Shown here: in pieces, positions 1 to 9,208 of the stretch
How the letters are laid out: the number at the start of each line of letters is the position of its first letter
Numbering within the stretch: the stretch's first letter is position 1
NCBI GenBank assembly: GCA_014075215.1
Contig: CP046177.1
Location: forward strand, 1,984,501-2,048,500
Reading direction: 5' to 3'
DNA: 64,000 nt
From: Flavobacteriaceae bacterium
GTDB lineage: Bacteria > Bacteroidota > Bacteroidia > Flavobacteriales > Flavobacteriaceae
Made by a program: the position numbers and the translations under genes
The notes under the pieces: generated by a model
Databases searched by the model: none
What the model saw: the letters and a program-made list of their open reading frames with translations, nothing else
Told to the model about the DNA's origin: nothing

Positions 1-372
1 TGGATAACTCAAAAAGATGTTATATTGATTAAATCACTTATGAATGATTATAAATTCGGAGGTTTTGATTATGCAATCAAAAATTATGAAAAATCTGTTT
101 TGGAAATGAATTTATCCGCAGAGGGGTTTGCTAAAAAAAATTACTTTTTAAATGTAATACAACTTGTTAAATACCAAAACGTATTTAATAATAATTTACA
201 CTCTAAATCCGAAAACTTTCCTTGGGATTGTGTATTTGCTGTTGTTGGAGTTGCGGCCGGTATTGCAGGATTAATTGCTTGTGCGACAGTCGTTTTTTGT
301 GCCATAGCTTTAGCAGGGTATCTGGCTGCTATACGTAATTTCATTAAACATTGCATAACACCCTATATGTAA
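1..372 (+). CDS. C-terminal part of putative lipoprotein with Cys-patterned hydrophobic tail
   Basis: The frame is open from base 1, so the window cuts the 5' end of this gene; no family known to me fits. The visible 123 residues align with the C-terminal half of the protein at 58585-59286, for example WITQKDVI against WLTQEDVI and FAKKN in both. The last ~50 residues form a hydrophobic Ala/Gly-rich segment with four cysteines spaced C-x16-C-x5-C-x17-C, exactly as in the paralogue. By analogy the missing N-terminus should carry a lipoprotein signal. A small two-TM protein follows 16 bp downstream, as in the other copy. The Ala/Gly-rich hydrophobic tail next to a tiny membrane protein recalls pore-forming bacteriocin and immunity pairs, but that is inference only. 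Confidence 0.6.
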   Translation, partial: WITQKDVILIKSLMNDYKFGGFDYAIKNYEKSVLEMNLSAEGFAKKNYFLNVIQLVKYQNVFNNNLHSKSENFPWDCVFAVVGVAAGIAGLIACATVVFCAIALAGYLAAIRNFIKHCITPYM

Positions 373-388
373 TAAATACAACATAGAT

Positions 389-601
389 ATGGTAAAATTT
401 TCTAAAAAAACAGCTTTTATTTTTTTCTTCGTATGTGCTACGTTTTCCGGCATAAGTTTATATAAAATTGATTGGGAAACCATAGGGGTAGGAACTTGGA
501 TAGATACTTTTAATAAAATAGACGGATTTATTGTTTTTATGATACTAACTATCTTTTTTATGCTTTACTATGTAAAAAAGATAAAAGAAGAGAATAAGTA
601 A
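389..601 (+). CDS. Small two-TM membrane protein, partner of the preceding gene
   Basis: This 70-aa protein has two predicted membrane segments (about residues 8-27 and 45-62) and a Lys/Glu-rich tail (VKKIKEENK). It is similar along its length to the 69-aa protein at 59299-59508: a short basic start, a hydrophobic helix, a D-W-E-[TA]-I motif near residue 30, a second helix ending in YVK, and a charged tail. It lies 16 bp after the partial gene at 1-372, and the same gene order with the same short gap occurs at 58585-59508, so the two genes act as a unit. A role as immunity protein or membrane partner is plausible but unproven. Confidence 0.6.
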   Translation: MVKFSKKTAFIFFFVCATFSGISLYKIDWETIGVGTWIDTFNKIDGFIVFMILTIFFMLYYVKKIKEENK

Positions 602-624
602 TGGTTGAACTAAAATTACTTTAT

Positions 625-781
625 GAACTCATCTTGACTTTTTGTTTTTAACCGAAAATGAACTGAAATTTAACTGGATGAGGCACTTTTTAAAAGCTAT
701 ATCGCTACAGGTAAGAAAAGCAACGAAATATAGGTGAATTTCAGTCATTTTTTAGGAAATGGAAAAAGTCAAGATGAGTTC
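625..781. mobile_element. 157-bp MITE-like element with 19-bp perfect terminal inverted repeats
   Basis: Bases 625-643 (gaactcatcttgacttttt) are the exact reverse complement of 763-781. The interior has no ORF. The element is flanked by tat at 622-624 and tat at 782-784, which may be a 3-bp target duplication. This layout fits a non-autonomous miniature transposon. No transposase with matching ends is in the window; the IS3 ends here are different (TGACCCGTCC). Confidence 0.5.
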
Positions 782-892
782 TATTAGTAACGAAAAGAAA
801 AAGTAAACAGAGCCCACTAAAAACCAGAAGTATAAGTTTCCCTTATAATGCAAAAATTGTGTTAATATTTTTACTTAAAAATTTATATGTAC

Positions 893-900
893 TACATTTG
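893..900 (+). promoter_or_regulatory. Bacteroidota -7 element (TACATTTG) for the aminopeptidase gene
   Basis: TACATTTG matches the Bacteroidota consensus TAnnTTTG. It lies 24 bp before the ATG at 925, which supports that ATG over the upstream in-frame GTG at 859. No clear TTG -33 box is present at the usual distance. Confidence 0.45.
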
Positions 901-924
901 AAATCAATCAACTTAGAAAAATCA

Positions 925-2547
925 ATGAGGCTATTAGCATTACTATCAGTAATATCAGTATCTTTCACTGCAAATATAGTTGCACAAACGCCAACTGACT
1001 ACTTATCAAAAGATTTTCACAAGCAGAAAAGAACGGAATTTAGAAATAAGATGGCCGCAAATTCCGTAGCCGTTTTTTTTGCAAATCCGTTTAGAAACAG
1101 GGCCAACGATGTAGATTATATATATCATCAAGACCCGAATTTCTATTACCTAACGGGCTATAGGGAACCCAATGCAGTATTGGTTATCTATTCTGAAAAT
1201 CTACAAAATAAAGAAGGTGCCGGTTTTAATGAAGTCCTATATGTTCAAAAAAAAGATCCCAATGCCGAAATGTGGAACGGAAGAAGGTTGGGGGTGGCAG
1301 GAGCAAAAAAAGAACTGGGTTTTGGCCACGTCTATAATGCTATTGAATTTATAAATACAACCATACATTTTAAAAAGTTTGATAAGGTATACATCGAAGC
1401 ATTTAAAGACGATTATAGAAATACGGGAAACAAAGCTGAAGTGTTTGACCTGGTAAAAAGCTTTAAAACCAAATCCGGTTATGATCCCAATGTATATTTA
1501 TCACAAGCAAAAAAATATGTATATGAAATGGTCAAAGAAACTCCCGTAGAAAATAGTGTAAGTGTAGCCCGGATTATCGGCAGAATAGAAGCACATTATT
1601 CCGAGATAAAAGAAGATCAACTGCTGATGGAATACAAAGCAGCAACAGATGCTAAACTGAAGGGTGAATTGAAGCAAAAAATTGCTCTGAAATTAATTCC
1701 GAAAACAAATATTGACATCCGTTTTTTGGAAAACACATTGGCTGAAATGCGTGAAGTTAAGTCTCCGGAAGAGATAAAATTACTCACCAAAGCAATTCGT
1801 ATTTCCGCCGTAGGACAGATAGAAGTAATGAAAGCTATGAAACCACACATGTCTGAAACCGAATTACAAGGTATCCATGAATTTGTATATAAAAAATACG
1901 GAGCCGAATATGAAGGATATCCTTCTATTGTGGGAGCAGGAAACAATGGTTGTATCCTGCATTATATTGAAAATAACAAGACAAAAGTAGGAAACGATTT
2001 GGTATTGATGGATTTGGGTGCCGAATACAGAGGATATACGGCAGATGTCACCAGGACAATTCCTGCAAATGGAAAATTTACCCCGGAGCAAAAGGCAATA
2101 TATGATATTGTTTATGATGCCCAGGAAGCCGGTATCAAAGCAAGTGTTGTCGGAGCCCCCTTTGGAGCATCAAATAATGCAGCGAGAAAAGTAATTAATG
2201 AAGGGCTGTTCCATCTGGGTATTATTAAAACAGTGGATGAAAGACATCATTATTTACCTCACGGAACAACACATTATATCGGTTTGGATGTGCATGATCC
2301 CGGGACTTACGGGCCGTTTAAAACAAATTCCATAATTACGGTTGAGCCGGGTATTTACATACCGGAAGGAAGTCCTTGTGATAAAAAGTGGTGGGGAATT
2401 GCCGTACGAATAGAAGACGATATTTTAATTACCGAAAACGGCCCGGTTAATTTATCTGCGGAAGCCCCCAGAAAATCAAGCGAGATTGAAAAAATGATGG
2501 CACAGAAAAGTGTTTTGGATGCATTTGTATTACCGGATTTGGATTAA
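925..2547 (+). CDS. Secreted aminopeptidase P family (Xaa-Pro) metallopeptidase
   Basis: A 540-aa M24-family peptidase that removes the N-terminal residue from Xaa-Pro peptides with a dinuclear metal centre. The N-terminus (MRLLALLSVISVSFTANIVAQ) is a Sec signal peptide, so the enzyme is likely periplasmic. An aminopeptidase P N-terminal domain (about residues 25-200) comes first, then the creatinase fold. Metal ligands are recognisable in MDLGAEYRGYTADVTRT (two Asp), in HGTTHYIGLDVHD (His), in TVEPGIYIPEG (Glu) and in RIEDDILITENG (Glu). The frame is open upstream to a GTG at 859, but the ATG at 925 gives a clean signal peptide and follows a -7 element, so I chose it. The gene is monocistronic and convergent with thrC. 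The family call is secure; the exact substrate is not known. Confidence 0.9.
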   Translation: MRLLALLSVISVSFTANIVAQTPTDYLSKDFHKQKRTEFRNKMAANSVAVFFANPFRNRANDVDYIYHQDPNFYYLTGYREPNAVLVIYSENLQNKEGAGFNEVLYVQKKDPNAEMWNGRRLGVAGAKKELGFGHVYNAIEFINTTIHFKKFDKVYIEAFKDDYRNTGNKAEVFDLVKSFKTKSGYDPNVYLSQAKKYVYEMVKETPVENSVSVARIIGRIEAHYSEIKEDQLLMEYKAATDAKLKGELKQKIALKLIPKTNIDIRFLENTLAEMREVKSPEEIKLLTKAIRISAVGQIEVMKAMKPHMSETELQGIHEFVYKKYGAEYEGYPSIVGAGNNGCILHYIENNKTKVGNDLVLMDLGAEYRGYTADVTRTIPANGKFTPEQKAIYDIVYDAQEAGIKASVVGAPFGASNNAARKVINEGLFHLGIIKTVDERHHYLPHGTTHYIGLDVHDPGTYGPFKTNSIITVEPGIYIPEGSPCDKKWWGIAVRIEDDILITENGPVNLSAEAPRKSSEIEKMMAQKSVLDAFVLPDLD

Positions 2548-2661
2548 GATTATTTTTATAATAAGATATCTTTGCAAAATAGTGATATATTCCGTATTTG
2601 AAGTCAAATCAATTCTGCAAAGGTCTCAATAATCTATACCTCAATCTGAGTATTAAAAGAG

Positions 2662-3948
2662 TTATTCTACATTATTTAAATATTCTTTTAACCCCTTATA
2701 ACTACTGATATTAATTACTTGCTTTTCTTTTTCTAACAGACGTTGAATTTTTTCAGGAATATCAAGCTTGATAGCTAATGTATGCTCTACGGTATCTAAG
2801 AATTTTATAGGATGTGCGGTTTCTAAAAACACCCCCGTTTCATCAGTTGACAAGCCATATTGTTGCAGTCCCAAATAGCCTACGGCTCCGTGAGGGTCTG
2901 CTATGTATTTGTAACCATACAACTCCTTCAGTGCTTCTTTTGTCTGTATATCATTAAAACCAAATGAAGAAAACGTATTTTTTAATGACTGTATATTGTT
3001 TTCGAAAATTTCTAAAATCCGTACAAAATTACTTGGATCTCCAACATCCATGGCGTTAGACAAGGTAGCTTTTGAAGGCTTTGGGGTATATTTTTCTGTT
3101 TTTAAGAATAGCGGAATTGTATCATTGATATTAGTAGCAGCAATAAAATGTTTAATAGGAAGCCCCAGTTGTTGTGCCATCAGGCCTGCACAAATATTTC
3201 CAAAATTTCCGCTGGGTACCGAAAATACGAGTTCCTTATTTTTTGATTGCAATTGCTTATAAGCAAATAAAAAATAAAACATCTGCGGAAGCCAACGTGC
3301 AATATTAATAGAGTTGGCAGAAGTTAATACAGGTTTGATTTCAGGGTCTAAAAAAGCTGTTTTTACCATATGCTGGCAATCGTCAAAAGTACCGGCTACT
3401 TCCAGAGCAGTGATATTATGCCCCTGTGTGGTGAGCTGCTGCTCCTGAATCTCGCTTACCCTGCCTTTGGGATAGAGAATAACTACCTGTATGCCTTTTA
3501 CTTTTAAAAAACCGTTTGCAACTGCCCCGCCCGTATCTCCGGAAGTGGCCACCAGTACGATAATTTTATCCGGATTGTCGCGATTAAAATACTCCAAACA
3601 CGCTGCCATAAATTTGGCACCTACATCTTTAAAAGCCATGGTGGGGCCGTGAAATAATTCCAATGTGGCTATGTTGTTTTTTACCGGAACAACCGGAAAA
3701 TCAAAAGAGATGGTTTTTGCAATAATAGTTTTTAAAACATCGGCAGGAATTTCATCTCCAACAAACGGTTGTATTACTTCAAAAGCAATTTCTTCATTGG
3801 AAAAAGAGCTGATATTTTGAATAAAGTCCTCCGGTAGAGGGGCTATGGATTCTGGAAAATACAATCCTTTGTCAGGAGCTATACCGTTTATGACGGCTTC
3901 TTTAAAAGAAGTACGTAAAGAGGTGTTATGTAAACTATAATAGTGCAT
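2662..3948 (-). CDS. thrC: Threonine synthase
   Basis: ThrC converts O-phosphohomoserine to threonine using PLP, the last step of threonine synthesis. The protein is 428 aa, normal for the E. coli-type family. The N-terminal signature (YYSLHNTSLRTSFKEAV) and HGPTMAFKDVGAKFM, with PLP lysine at about residue 107, are present. So is the phosphate-binding stretch ATSGDTGGAVANGF. It is the third gene of a thrA-thrB-thrC operon read leftward and starts 5 bp after the thrB stop, so it is probably translationally coupled. A single transcript is likely from the element at 7415-7422. Confidence 0.96.
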   Translation of the reverse strand: MHYYSLHNTSLRTSFKEAVINGIAPDKGLYFPESIAPLPEDFIQNISSFSNEEIAFEVIQPFVGDEIPADVLKTIIAKTISFDFPVVPVKNNIATLELFHGPTMAFKDVGAKFMAACLEYFNRDNPDKIIVLVATSGDTGGAVANGFLKVKGIQVVILYPKGRVSEIQEQQLTTQGHNITALEVAGTFDDCQHMVKTAFLDPEIKPVLTSANSINIARWLPQMFYFLFAYKQLQSKNKELVFSVPSGNFGNICAGLMAQQLGLPIKHFIAATNINDTIPLFLKTEKYTPKPSKATLSNAMDVGDPSNFVRILEIFENNIQSLKNTFSSFGFNDIQTKEALKELYGYKYIADPHGAVGYLGLQQYGLSTDETGVFLETAHPIKFLDTVEHTLAIKLDIPEKIQRLLEKEKQVINISSYKGLKEYLNNVE

Positions 3949-3953
3949 AGTGG

Positions 3954-4886
3954 TTATTTGGTTTGGAGGATTTTAATTCCTTGTTGATTTATTTTTGAGA
4001 TGTGAATTTCGAAACCTATGCCGGTATTTTTATATACCTTTTCCATAGACGTTGCCACTTTATATGCAGTTTCCCAACCTTTGCTTAATGCAAAAACGGA
4101 AGGGCCGGAACCCGAAATTCCGACACCTAACGCACCGGCTTTAAGCACTTCGGTTTTTAGAAGATCAAAAGAAGGAATTAAAACCGACCTGAAAGGCTCT
4201 GCAATTTCGTCGTGTAAAGAACGCCCGATCAAATCATAATTTTGAGTATATAATCCGGCAATCAATCCTCCGAAATTTCCCATTTGTATAACGGTTTTCT
4301 TTAAGCTGACCTGTGGTTTTAAAACAGCCCTTGCCGCTGAGGTTTTTATTTCTATCTGAGGGTGAATCACCGTTACGAATAAGTGTTCCGGGGGCGGAAT
4401 TTTAATGACTTCCAACGGATCGTATCCGCGAACCAATGTAAAACCACCGAAAAGAGCCGGAGCTACATTATCTGCATGTGCAGTGCCACTTGCCAACCGT
4501 TCTCCTTCCATAGCAAAACGCACCAGATCCGTAGTATTAAAAGATTGTTCTAAAAATTTATTGATGCCAAAAACAGCACCGGCAGCACTTGCGGCACTAC
4601 TGCCAATACCACTGCCGGGTTTTATTTTTTTATGAATTTCAATTTCAAAACCAAATGAGGTATTACTCTCTTTTAATAGTGCTAACGCGGCTATACCGGC
4701 AACGTTTTTCCGAACGTTCGTAGGTATGTTTTCTTGTCCGGTAACAGATGTAATGCGTACTCTCTTATCAACTGTTTTTCTGATAATCATCTCGTCCCCA
4801 ACAGTATCGAGGCATAAACCCAAAACATCAAATCCGCAAGAGACATTTGCAACGGTTGCCGGAGTAAACAGTTTAATTTCGTTCAT
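3954..4886 (-). CDS. thrB: Homoserine kinase
   Basis: ThrB phosphorylates homoserine to O-phosphohomoserine with ATP. The 310-aa protein is a GHMP kinase: the ATP-binding motif PGSGIGSSAASA is at about residues 90-101, and the C-terminal GHMP motif GALGVGISGSGPSVFAL is near residue 250. Length matches the family. It lies between thrA (7-bp gap) and thrC (5-bp gap) on the same strand, as expected for the middle step of the pathway. Nothing unusual is visible. Confidence 0.95.
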   Translation of the reverse strand: MNEIKLFTPATVANVSCGFDVLGLCLDTVGDEMIIRKTVDKRVRITSVTGQENIPTNVRKNVAGIAALALLKESNTSFGFEIEIHKKIKPGSGIGSSAASAAGAVFGINKFLEQSFNTTDLVRFAMEGERLASGTAHADNVAPALFGGFTLVRGYDPLEVIKIPPPEHLFVTVIHPQIEIKTSAARAVLKPQVSLKKTVIQMGNFGGLIAGLYTQNYDLIGRSLHDEIAEPFRSVLIPSFDLLKTEVLKAGALGVGISGSGPSVFALSKGWETAYKVATSMEKVYKNTGIGFEIHISKINQQGIKILQTK

Positions 4887-4893
4887 TATTAGT

Positions 4894-7338
4894 TTATACT
4901 TTTCCGATTCTGATCACATCGGCAAAAACCCCGGAAGCAGTTACCGCAGCACCGGCCCCGGCACCTTTAATCAACATGGGGTTTTCCGGATATCGATCTG
5001 TAAAAAATAAAACAATATTATCACTTCCTGCCAAGGTATAAAAAGGATGCTCCGGTGTGATAGGTTGCAAACCTACTCTTGCTTTTCCATTATTAAACTC
5101 GGCAACGTATTTTAACCGGGTGCTATTATTACGAGCTTCCTGATAGATTTTTTGAAAATGAGCTTCGTGTTTTTTCAAAGATCTATAAAAACTTTCATTG
5201 TTGGTAGTTGCCATACACTCTTTCGGGAGGAAACTATCCGTTTCAACAGCATCTAATTCCAGCTCATACCTACTTTCTCTCGCTAAAATTAAAATCTTTC
5301 GGGCTACATCTATACCGCTTAAATCAATCTTCGGATCAGGCTCCGTATACCCTTGTTTTTGAGCCTCAACAACGATGTCATGAAATGTAGTATCCGCGTT
5401 AAAATGATTAAAAATAAAATTTAAACTCCCGGACAACACAGCTTTAATTTTGTGAATACGATCGCCGGAATTGACTAAATTCTTTAAGGTATCAATAATT
5501 GGTAATCCGGCTCCTACATTGGTCTCAAACAAAAACGGAGCATTGTATTTTCGGGAAACACTTTTTAATGTTTTATAGTTTTCCAACGAGGAAGCACAGG
5601 CAATTTTATTGCAGGTTACAACACCGATGTTATGGCGTAAATATTGTTCATAGGCCTGAGATACGGCTTCACTGGCAGTATTGTCAATAAAAACACTGTT
5701 TCTTAAGTTATATGCTTTGGTTTTTTCTAAAAAGACATCAACACCTGTAGATTCTCCGTTACGTAATTGTGCCTCCCAATTCGAGAGATCGATACCATTT
5801 TCATCAAATACCATTTTGGTAGAATTAGAAATTCCGATGACACGAATGTTGAGTTTTAATTTTTTCTTAAGGTATTTTTTCTGTTGTTGAATTTGAGATA
5901 AAAAATGTTTTCCAACATTGCCAACACCGCAGAGGAACAGGTGAAGCTGCTTTATTTTTTCTTCAAAAAATGCTTCGTGCAATACATTTAAAGATTTCTT
6001 GGCATCGTTTTTATGGATCACTGCGGAGATATTTTTTTCCGAAGCACCTTGTGCAATAGCTCTGATATTGACATTGTTTTTGCCCAAAACGCTAAACATC
6101 TTACCACTCAACCCTTGGTGGCTTTTCATATGATCGCCAACCAAAGCAATGACGGTCATATTCTTTTCCGCAATGGTAGCATCTAATTTGTGTTGAGCTA
6201 TTTCATAGGTAAAAGTTTCATCGATACATTGTTTGGCAATGTCTGTAGACGCTTCATTGATTCCCAAACAAATAGAGTGTTCCGAAGAAGCCTGTGTAAT
6301 TAAAATAATATTAATATTCTGATTTGATAATGCTTCAAATAATCGTTTTGAAAACCCCGGAATTCCTACCATTCCACTTCCCTGAACAGTAACGAGTGAT
6401 ATATCTTCAATATAACTAATTCCTTTAACAATACTTGTACTTTTCGCCTCCTTCATAATAAGAGTTCCTGTATGTTCCGGATCGAAAGTATTTTTAATGG
6501 CAATAGGGATCTCTTTTTCCAGTACGGGCTGAATGGTTGGAGGGTAAATTACTTTTGCTCCAAAATGAGACAGCTCCATTGCTTCCTGATATGAAATATG
6601 TGAAATAGGAATGGCTTGTTTTACGATACTGGGATTTGAGGTATATAGCCCACTGACATCTGTCCATATTTGCAATTCATCCGCACCAATGGCCGCTGCA
6701 TATATGGCTGCGGAAAAATCCGATCCTCCGCGTCCGAGTGTCGTAGTTTTTCCGTCCGGTGTACTCGCAATAAATCCGGGCAATAAAATAACAGCAGCTT
6801 CGGATTGTCGAAAACACACTTGCACTCTTGGATTTGTACTACTGAAGTCAACTTCGGCATTTAAAAAATTATCCGAAGCAATAATAAGCTCTCTACTATC
6901 CTGATAAACAGTTGATAACCCTTTCTCCGAAGCCGCTTCGGAAATAATATACGAAGATAATAGTTCCCCGTAGCTACTGATAATAGCGAGTGTTTTTGGG
7001 GTAAGTTCCTGTAATAGGAAACAACCTTCAAGTAAGGTTTTTAAATGATCAAAATAGTATTTTACATGGTCTGGAACCACATCTTGACGTGCTTTTGAGA
7101 TAAGGCTTTGAATAACCTCTAAATGGTTTAATTCAATTTTTGCAAACAATTTTTTATAATCTTCATTTTTATGGGTGGCCATATTTGCAGCTTCTATAAG
7201 CATATTGGTAGTTTTCCCAAAGGCAGAAACAACTACTGCAATACGACTTTTTTGAGCAGCGTGGGTCATTATGGCTATAACTTTTTCTATGTTTTCCGAA
7301 TTGGCTACGGACGAACCTCCAAATTTTAATACCTTCAT
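4894..7338 (-). CDS. thrA: Bifunctional aspartokinase I / homoserine dehydrogenase I
   Basis: This 814-aa fusion catalyses the first step of the aspartate pathway (aspartate to aspartyl phosphate) and the NAD(P)-dependent reduction of aspartate semialdehyde to homoserine. The aspartokinase domain begins MKVLKFGGSSVAN and includes TLGRGGSDFSA near residue 200. Two ACT-type segments follow (about 310-460; VTVQGSGMVGIPG and VIALVGDHM), which in relatives mediate threonine feedback. The dehydrogenase part starts at the nucleotide-binding loop LFLCGVGNVGKHF (about 470) and ends GAGAGAAVTASGVFADVIRI. Length agrees with E. coli ThrA. It is the first gene of thrABC. The 172-bp leader shows no Thr/Ile-rich attenuator peptide. 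Confidence 0.96.
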   Translation of the reverse strand: MKVLKFGGSSVANSENIEKVIAIMTHAAQKSRIAVVVSAFGKTTNMLIEAANMATHKNEDYKKLFAKIELNHLEVIQSLISKARQDVVPDHVKYYFDHLKTLLEGCFLLQELTPKTLAIISSYGELLSSYIISEAASEKGLSTVYQDSRELIIASDNFLNAEVDFSSTNPRVQVCFRQSEAAVILLPGFIASTPDGKTTTLGRGGSDFSAAIYAAAIGADELQIWTDVSGLYTSNPSIVKQAIPISHISYQEAMELSHFGAKVIYPPTIQPVLEKEIPIAIKNTFDPEHTGTLIMKEAKSTSIVKGISYIEDISLVTVQGSGMVGIPGFSKRLFEALSNQNINIILITQASSEHSICLGINEASTDIAKQCIDETFTYEIAQHKLDATIAEKNMTVIALVGDHMKSHQGLSGKMFSVLGKNNVNIRAIAQGASEKNISAVIHKNDAKKSLNVLHEAFFEEKIKQLHLFLCGVGNVGKHFLSQIQQQKKYLKKKLKLNIRVIGISNSTKMVFDENGIDLSNWEAQLRNGESTGVDVFLEKTKAYNLRNSVFIDNTASEAVSQAYEQYLRHNIGVVTCNKIACASSLENYKTLKSVSRKYNAPFLFETNVGAGLPIIDTLKNLVNSGDRIHKIKAVLSGSLNFIFNHFNADTTFHDIVVEAQKQGYTEPDPKIDLSGIDVARKILILARESRYELELDAVETDSFLPKECMATTNNESFYRSLKKHEAHFQKIYQEARNNSTRLKYVAEFNNGKARVGLQPITPEHPFYTLAGSDNIVLFFTDRYPENPMLIKGAGAGAAVTASGVFADVIRIGKV

Positions 7339-7414
7339 TTTTCAGTAAAATAGATTTTATATGTTTTTGCATTTTCAAACTATGTCGAAACAACTGATAA
7401 CTAAAAATTAATTG

Positions 7415-7422
7415 CAAACATA
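7415..7422 (-). promoter_or_regulatory. Candidate -7 element (TATGTTTG) for the thrABC operon
   Basis: On the minus strand this reads TATGTTTG, a match to TAnnTTTG. It would start transcription about 70 nt before the thrA ATG. A TTG -33 box at the expected distance is not clear. Confidence 0.4.
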
Positions 7423-7510
7423 CCTTTTAAATGGCAGATATTATATCATTAACAATGTAGAAGTTCATAATGCCATTCATTTGGGGTAAGTTATTTAATT
7501 TATGTGTTCT

Positions 7511-9061
7511 TTATTCTTTAATAAAACTCTTACTTTTTTCTTTAATAATTTCTAAAATAGGTTTGTTATGAATTTTACTTTCCAGCCAGGATAAAATATC
7601 CAGATAAATAAAAGCTCTTTTTTCATATGGGTGAAATTCATAAACTTTGAGTTTTGAGTGGATTTTTTTAAACTCATTTTTTAGTTGATGCGGATACACA
7701 TCTCCCAAAGATTTAATACTCGAAATAAGTACTTTTTGTACTTCCTGTAGGTTATCCATTTTTAATAAAAACTTATAAGTATCTTTGAAAATCCTTTCCA
7801 GATCGTAATCCATTCCGCATTCATAATGAGCAATTAAATTTAAAACTCTCGCGAAACATTGTAAGTCTTCCGCAATTTTTAACTCCTTAGAAGTGATGAT
7901 TTTTTGTAAGTATTTAATGCACAATACATGATTGCCGATTCCAAAATACAGGCAAGCTATTTTATAGTATAACGTTACAATATGATGGGTATCCAACCTG
8001 TTTTTATAAGCTAGTATTTTCTGCTCAATGATAGCTACCAAACACATTCCTTTGTTAAAACTACCCTCCATAAAATGCAGATTCAACTGATTGGAGTAAT
8101 AGTATAAGAATATCAATATTTCCGTATTGTTATTTACCGGAATAACTTTTTGTTGAATTTCTTTTTCAAAACGGGAAAGTTCTTTTTTGAATCGCGAATA
8201 GTGCTTTATGAAAAATAAAGCTTCTAACAAGTAGTTTTTTCCTTTTAAATAAAAAACAGGATGAATACAGATGTTTTTTGGATAGTCCTTAAATAAATCC
8301 AAATATTTGCATGCATATTTATAACTTGATAGAAAATCTTGTGTCAGAAAGCTATGCCATAAATGAGTTTTATAGAGCCATAATTTTTCTCTAAATCCCA
8401 GATCTGCAAACGTATATTTTGGTAATTTATCATTAAAATAAGTATTGACTTCTTTCAATTCATGGTCATTTTTTACATATCCGTTTTTTAATAAAATACT
8501 ATATAATTGTAAGGATAAGTTAGAAAGCTTACTCGTAATAACATTCTGAAGACTCAATGTTTTTGCCTGTATGGATAGTTCATCTGCCCGGGTACTTATA
8601 CTACGTGTAATATACTGTGTTTCAATGATTTTTTCTAATTCAACAATTTCATAAGCAATATTTTTTTCTTCATTTTCAATAGAAATATTTTTTGCTTTAT
8701 CCAATAATTTTAAGCTTTGTTTGTATAAACCTTTTTGATACAAAATAGTGGCAAAATCTAACTGCTCTCTGATTTGAAGACGAATATTTTGATGTGCGGG
8801 GTTTAACCTCAGGCTTATCAACAACTGCTTGTACAAATGTGTTTTTAAATTTGATAACTGCTGCTTCGTAACAATACCACTGTCAATAATTGACTTCTCA
8901 TTATATTTTTTTTGCTTATCTAAAAATTTGAAAAGCGAGAAGAATTTGGCGTCCACATTACCGTCTAATCTGCCTATATATAAGTTAAACTGCCGCTTTT
9001 CAGATTTGGAAAGCGATTTTATCAATTCAAAAAGAGCATCGTTATGTAAACTGACTGCCAT
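7511..9061 (-). CDS. Bacteroidota conserved protein, likely helical repeat, unknown function
   Basis: A 516-aa soluble protein without signal peptide or membrane segments. I do not recognise a named family. Composition is Leu/Lys/Ile/Tyr-rich with regularly spaced amphipathic helices (for example YQKGLYKQSLKLLDKAKNI and YKIACLYFGIGNHVLCIKYL), which resembles TPR-like alpha-solenoid proteins. The N-terminus (LHNDALFELIKSLSKSEKRQ) resembles the start of large uncharacterised Bacteroidota proteins. The ATG at 9061 is the only good start. It sits between thrA (173-bp gap) and the divergent leuA, and has no obvious link to amino acid synthesis beyond position. Confidence 0.6.
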   Translation of the reverse strand: MAVSLHNDALFELIKSLSKSEKRQFNLYIGRLDGNVDAKFFSLFKFLDKQKKYNEKSIIDSGIVTKQQLSNLKTHLYKQLLISLRLNPAHQNIRLQIREQLDFATILYQKGLYKQSLKLLDKAKNISIENEEKNIAYEIVELEKIIETQYITRSISTRADELSIQAKTLSLQNVITSKLSNLSLQLYSILLKNGYVKNDHELKEVNTYFNDKLPKYTFADLGFREKLWLYKTHLWHSFLTQDFLSSYKYACKYLDLFKDYPKNICIHPVFYLKGKNYLLEALFFIKHYSRFKKELSRFEKEIQQKVIPVNNNTEILIFLYYYSNQLNLHFMEGSFNKGMCLVAIIEQKILAYKNRLDTHHIVTLYYKIACLYFGIGNHVLCIKYLQKIITSKELKIAEDLQCFARVLNLIAHYECGMDYDLERIFKDTYKFLLKMDNLQEVQKVLISSIKSLGDVYPHQLKNEFKKIHSKLKVYEFHPYEKRAFIYLDILSWLESKIHNKPILEIIKEKSKSFIKE

Positions 9062-9170
9062 ATTAGGATTGAGGTTAATTTATTGATTATTAGTTTTTTA
9101 TATTTTTTTTAAAGCTGTTAACTATCGTAATGCCTATAGATAAAAAAGACATCTTTGAAATGCCAATATA

Positions 9171-9178
9171 TACATTTG
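9171..9178 (+). promoter_or_regulatory. -7 element (TACATTTG) upstream of leuA
   Basis: TACATTTG matches TAnnTTTG and lies 30 bp before the leuA ATG, giving a 5' leader of roughly 20 nt. No leucine-rich leader peptide or T-box-like structure is visible in the 147-bp gap, so an attenuator is unlikely. Confidence 0.45.
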
Positions 9179-9208
9179 ATTTTTATTTATACAATCATTT
9201 AATAAGAG

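Larger units (their letters stand above)
602..924. other. Intergenic region with MITE-like element and pepP promoter
   Basis: No convincing coding sequence lies here. The stretch holds the 625-781 inverted-repeat element and the promoter element at 893-900. Nothing else is recognisable. Confidence 0.5.

Noticed and set aside
7339..7417. thr leader peptide or attenuator
   Set aside because: A short ATG frame upstream of thrA runs into thrA in another frame and is not rich in Thr or Ile codons; no terminator-like hairpin follows.
9062..9208. Riboswitch or T-box upstream of leuA
   Set aside because: The 147-bp gap is AT-rich with a promoter element only; no T-box or conserved aptamer motif was seen.
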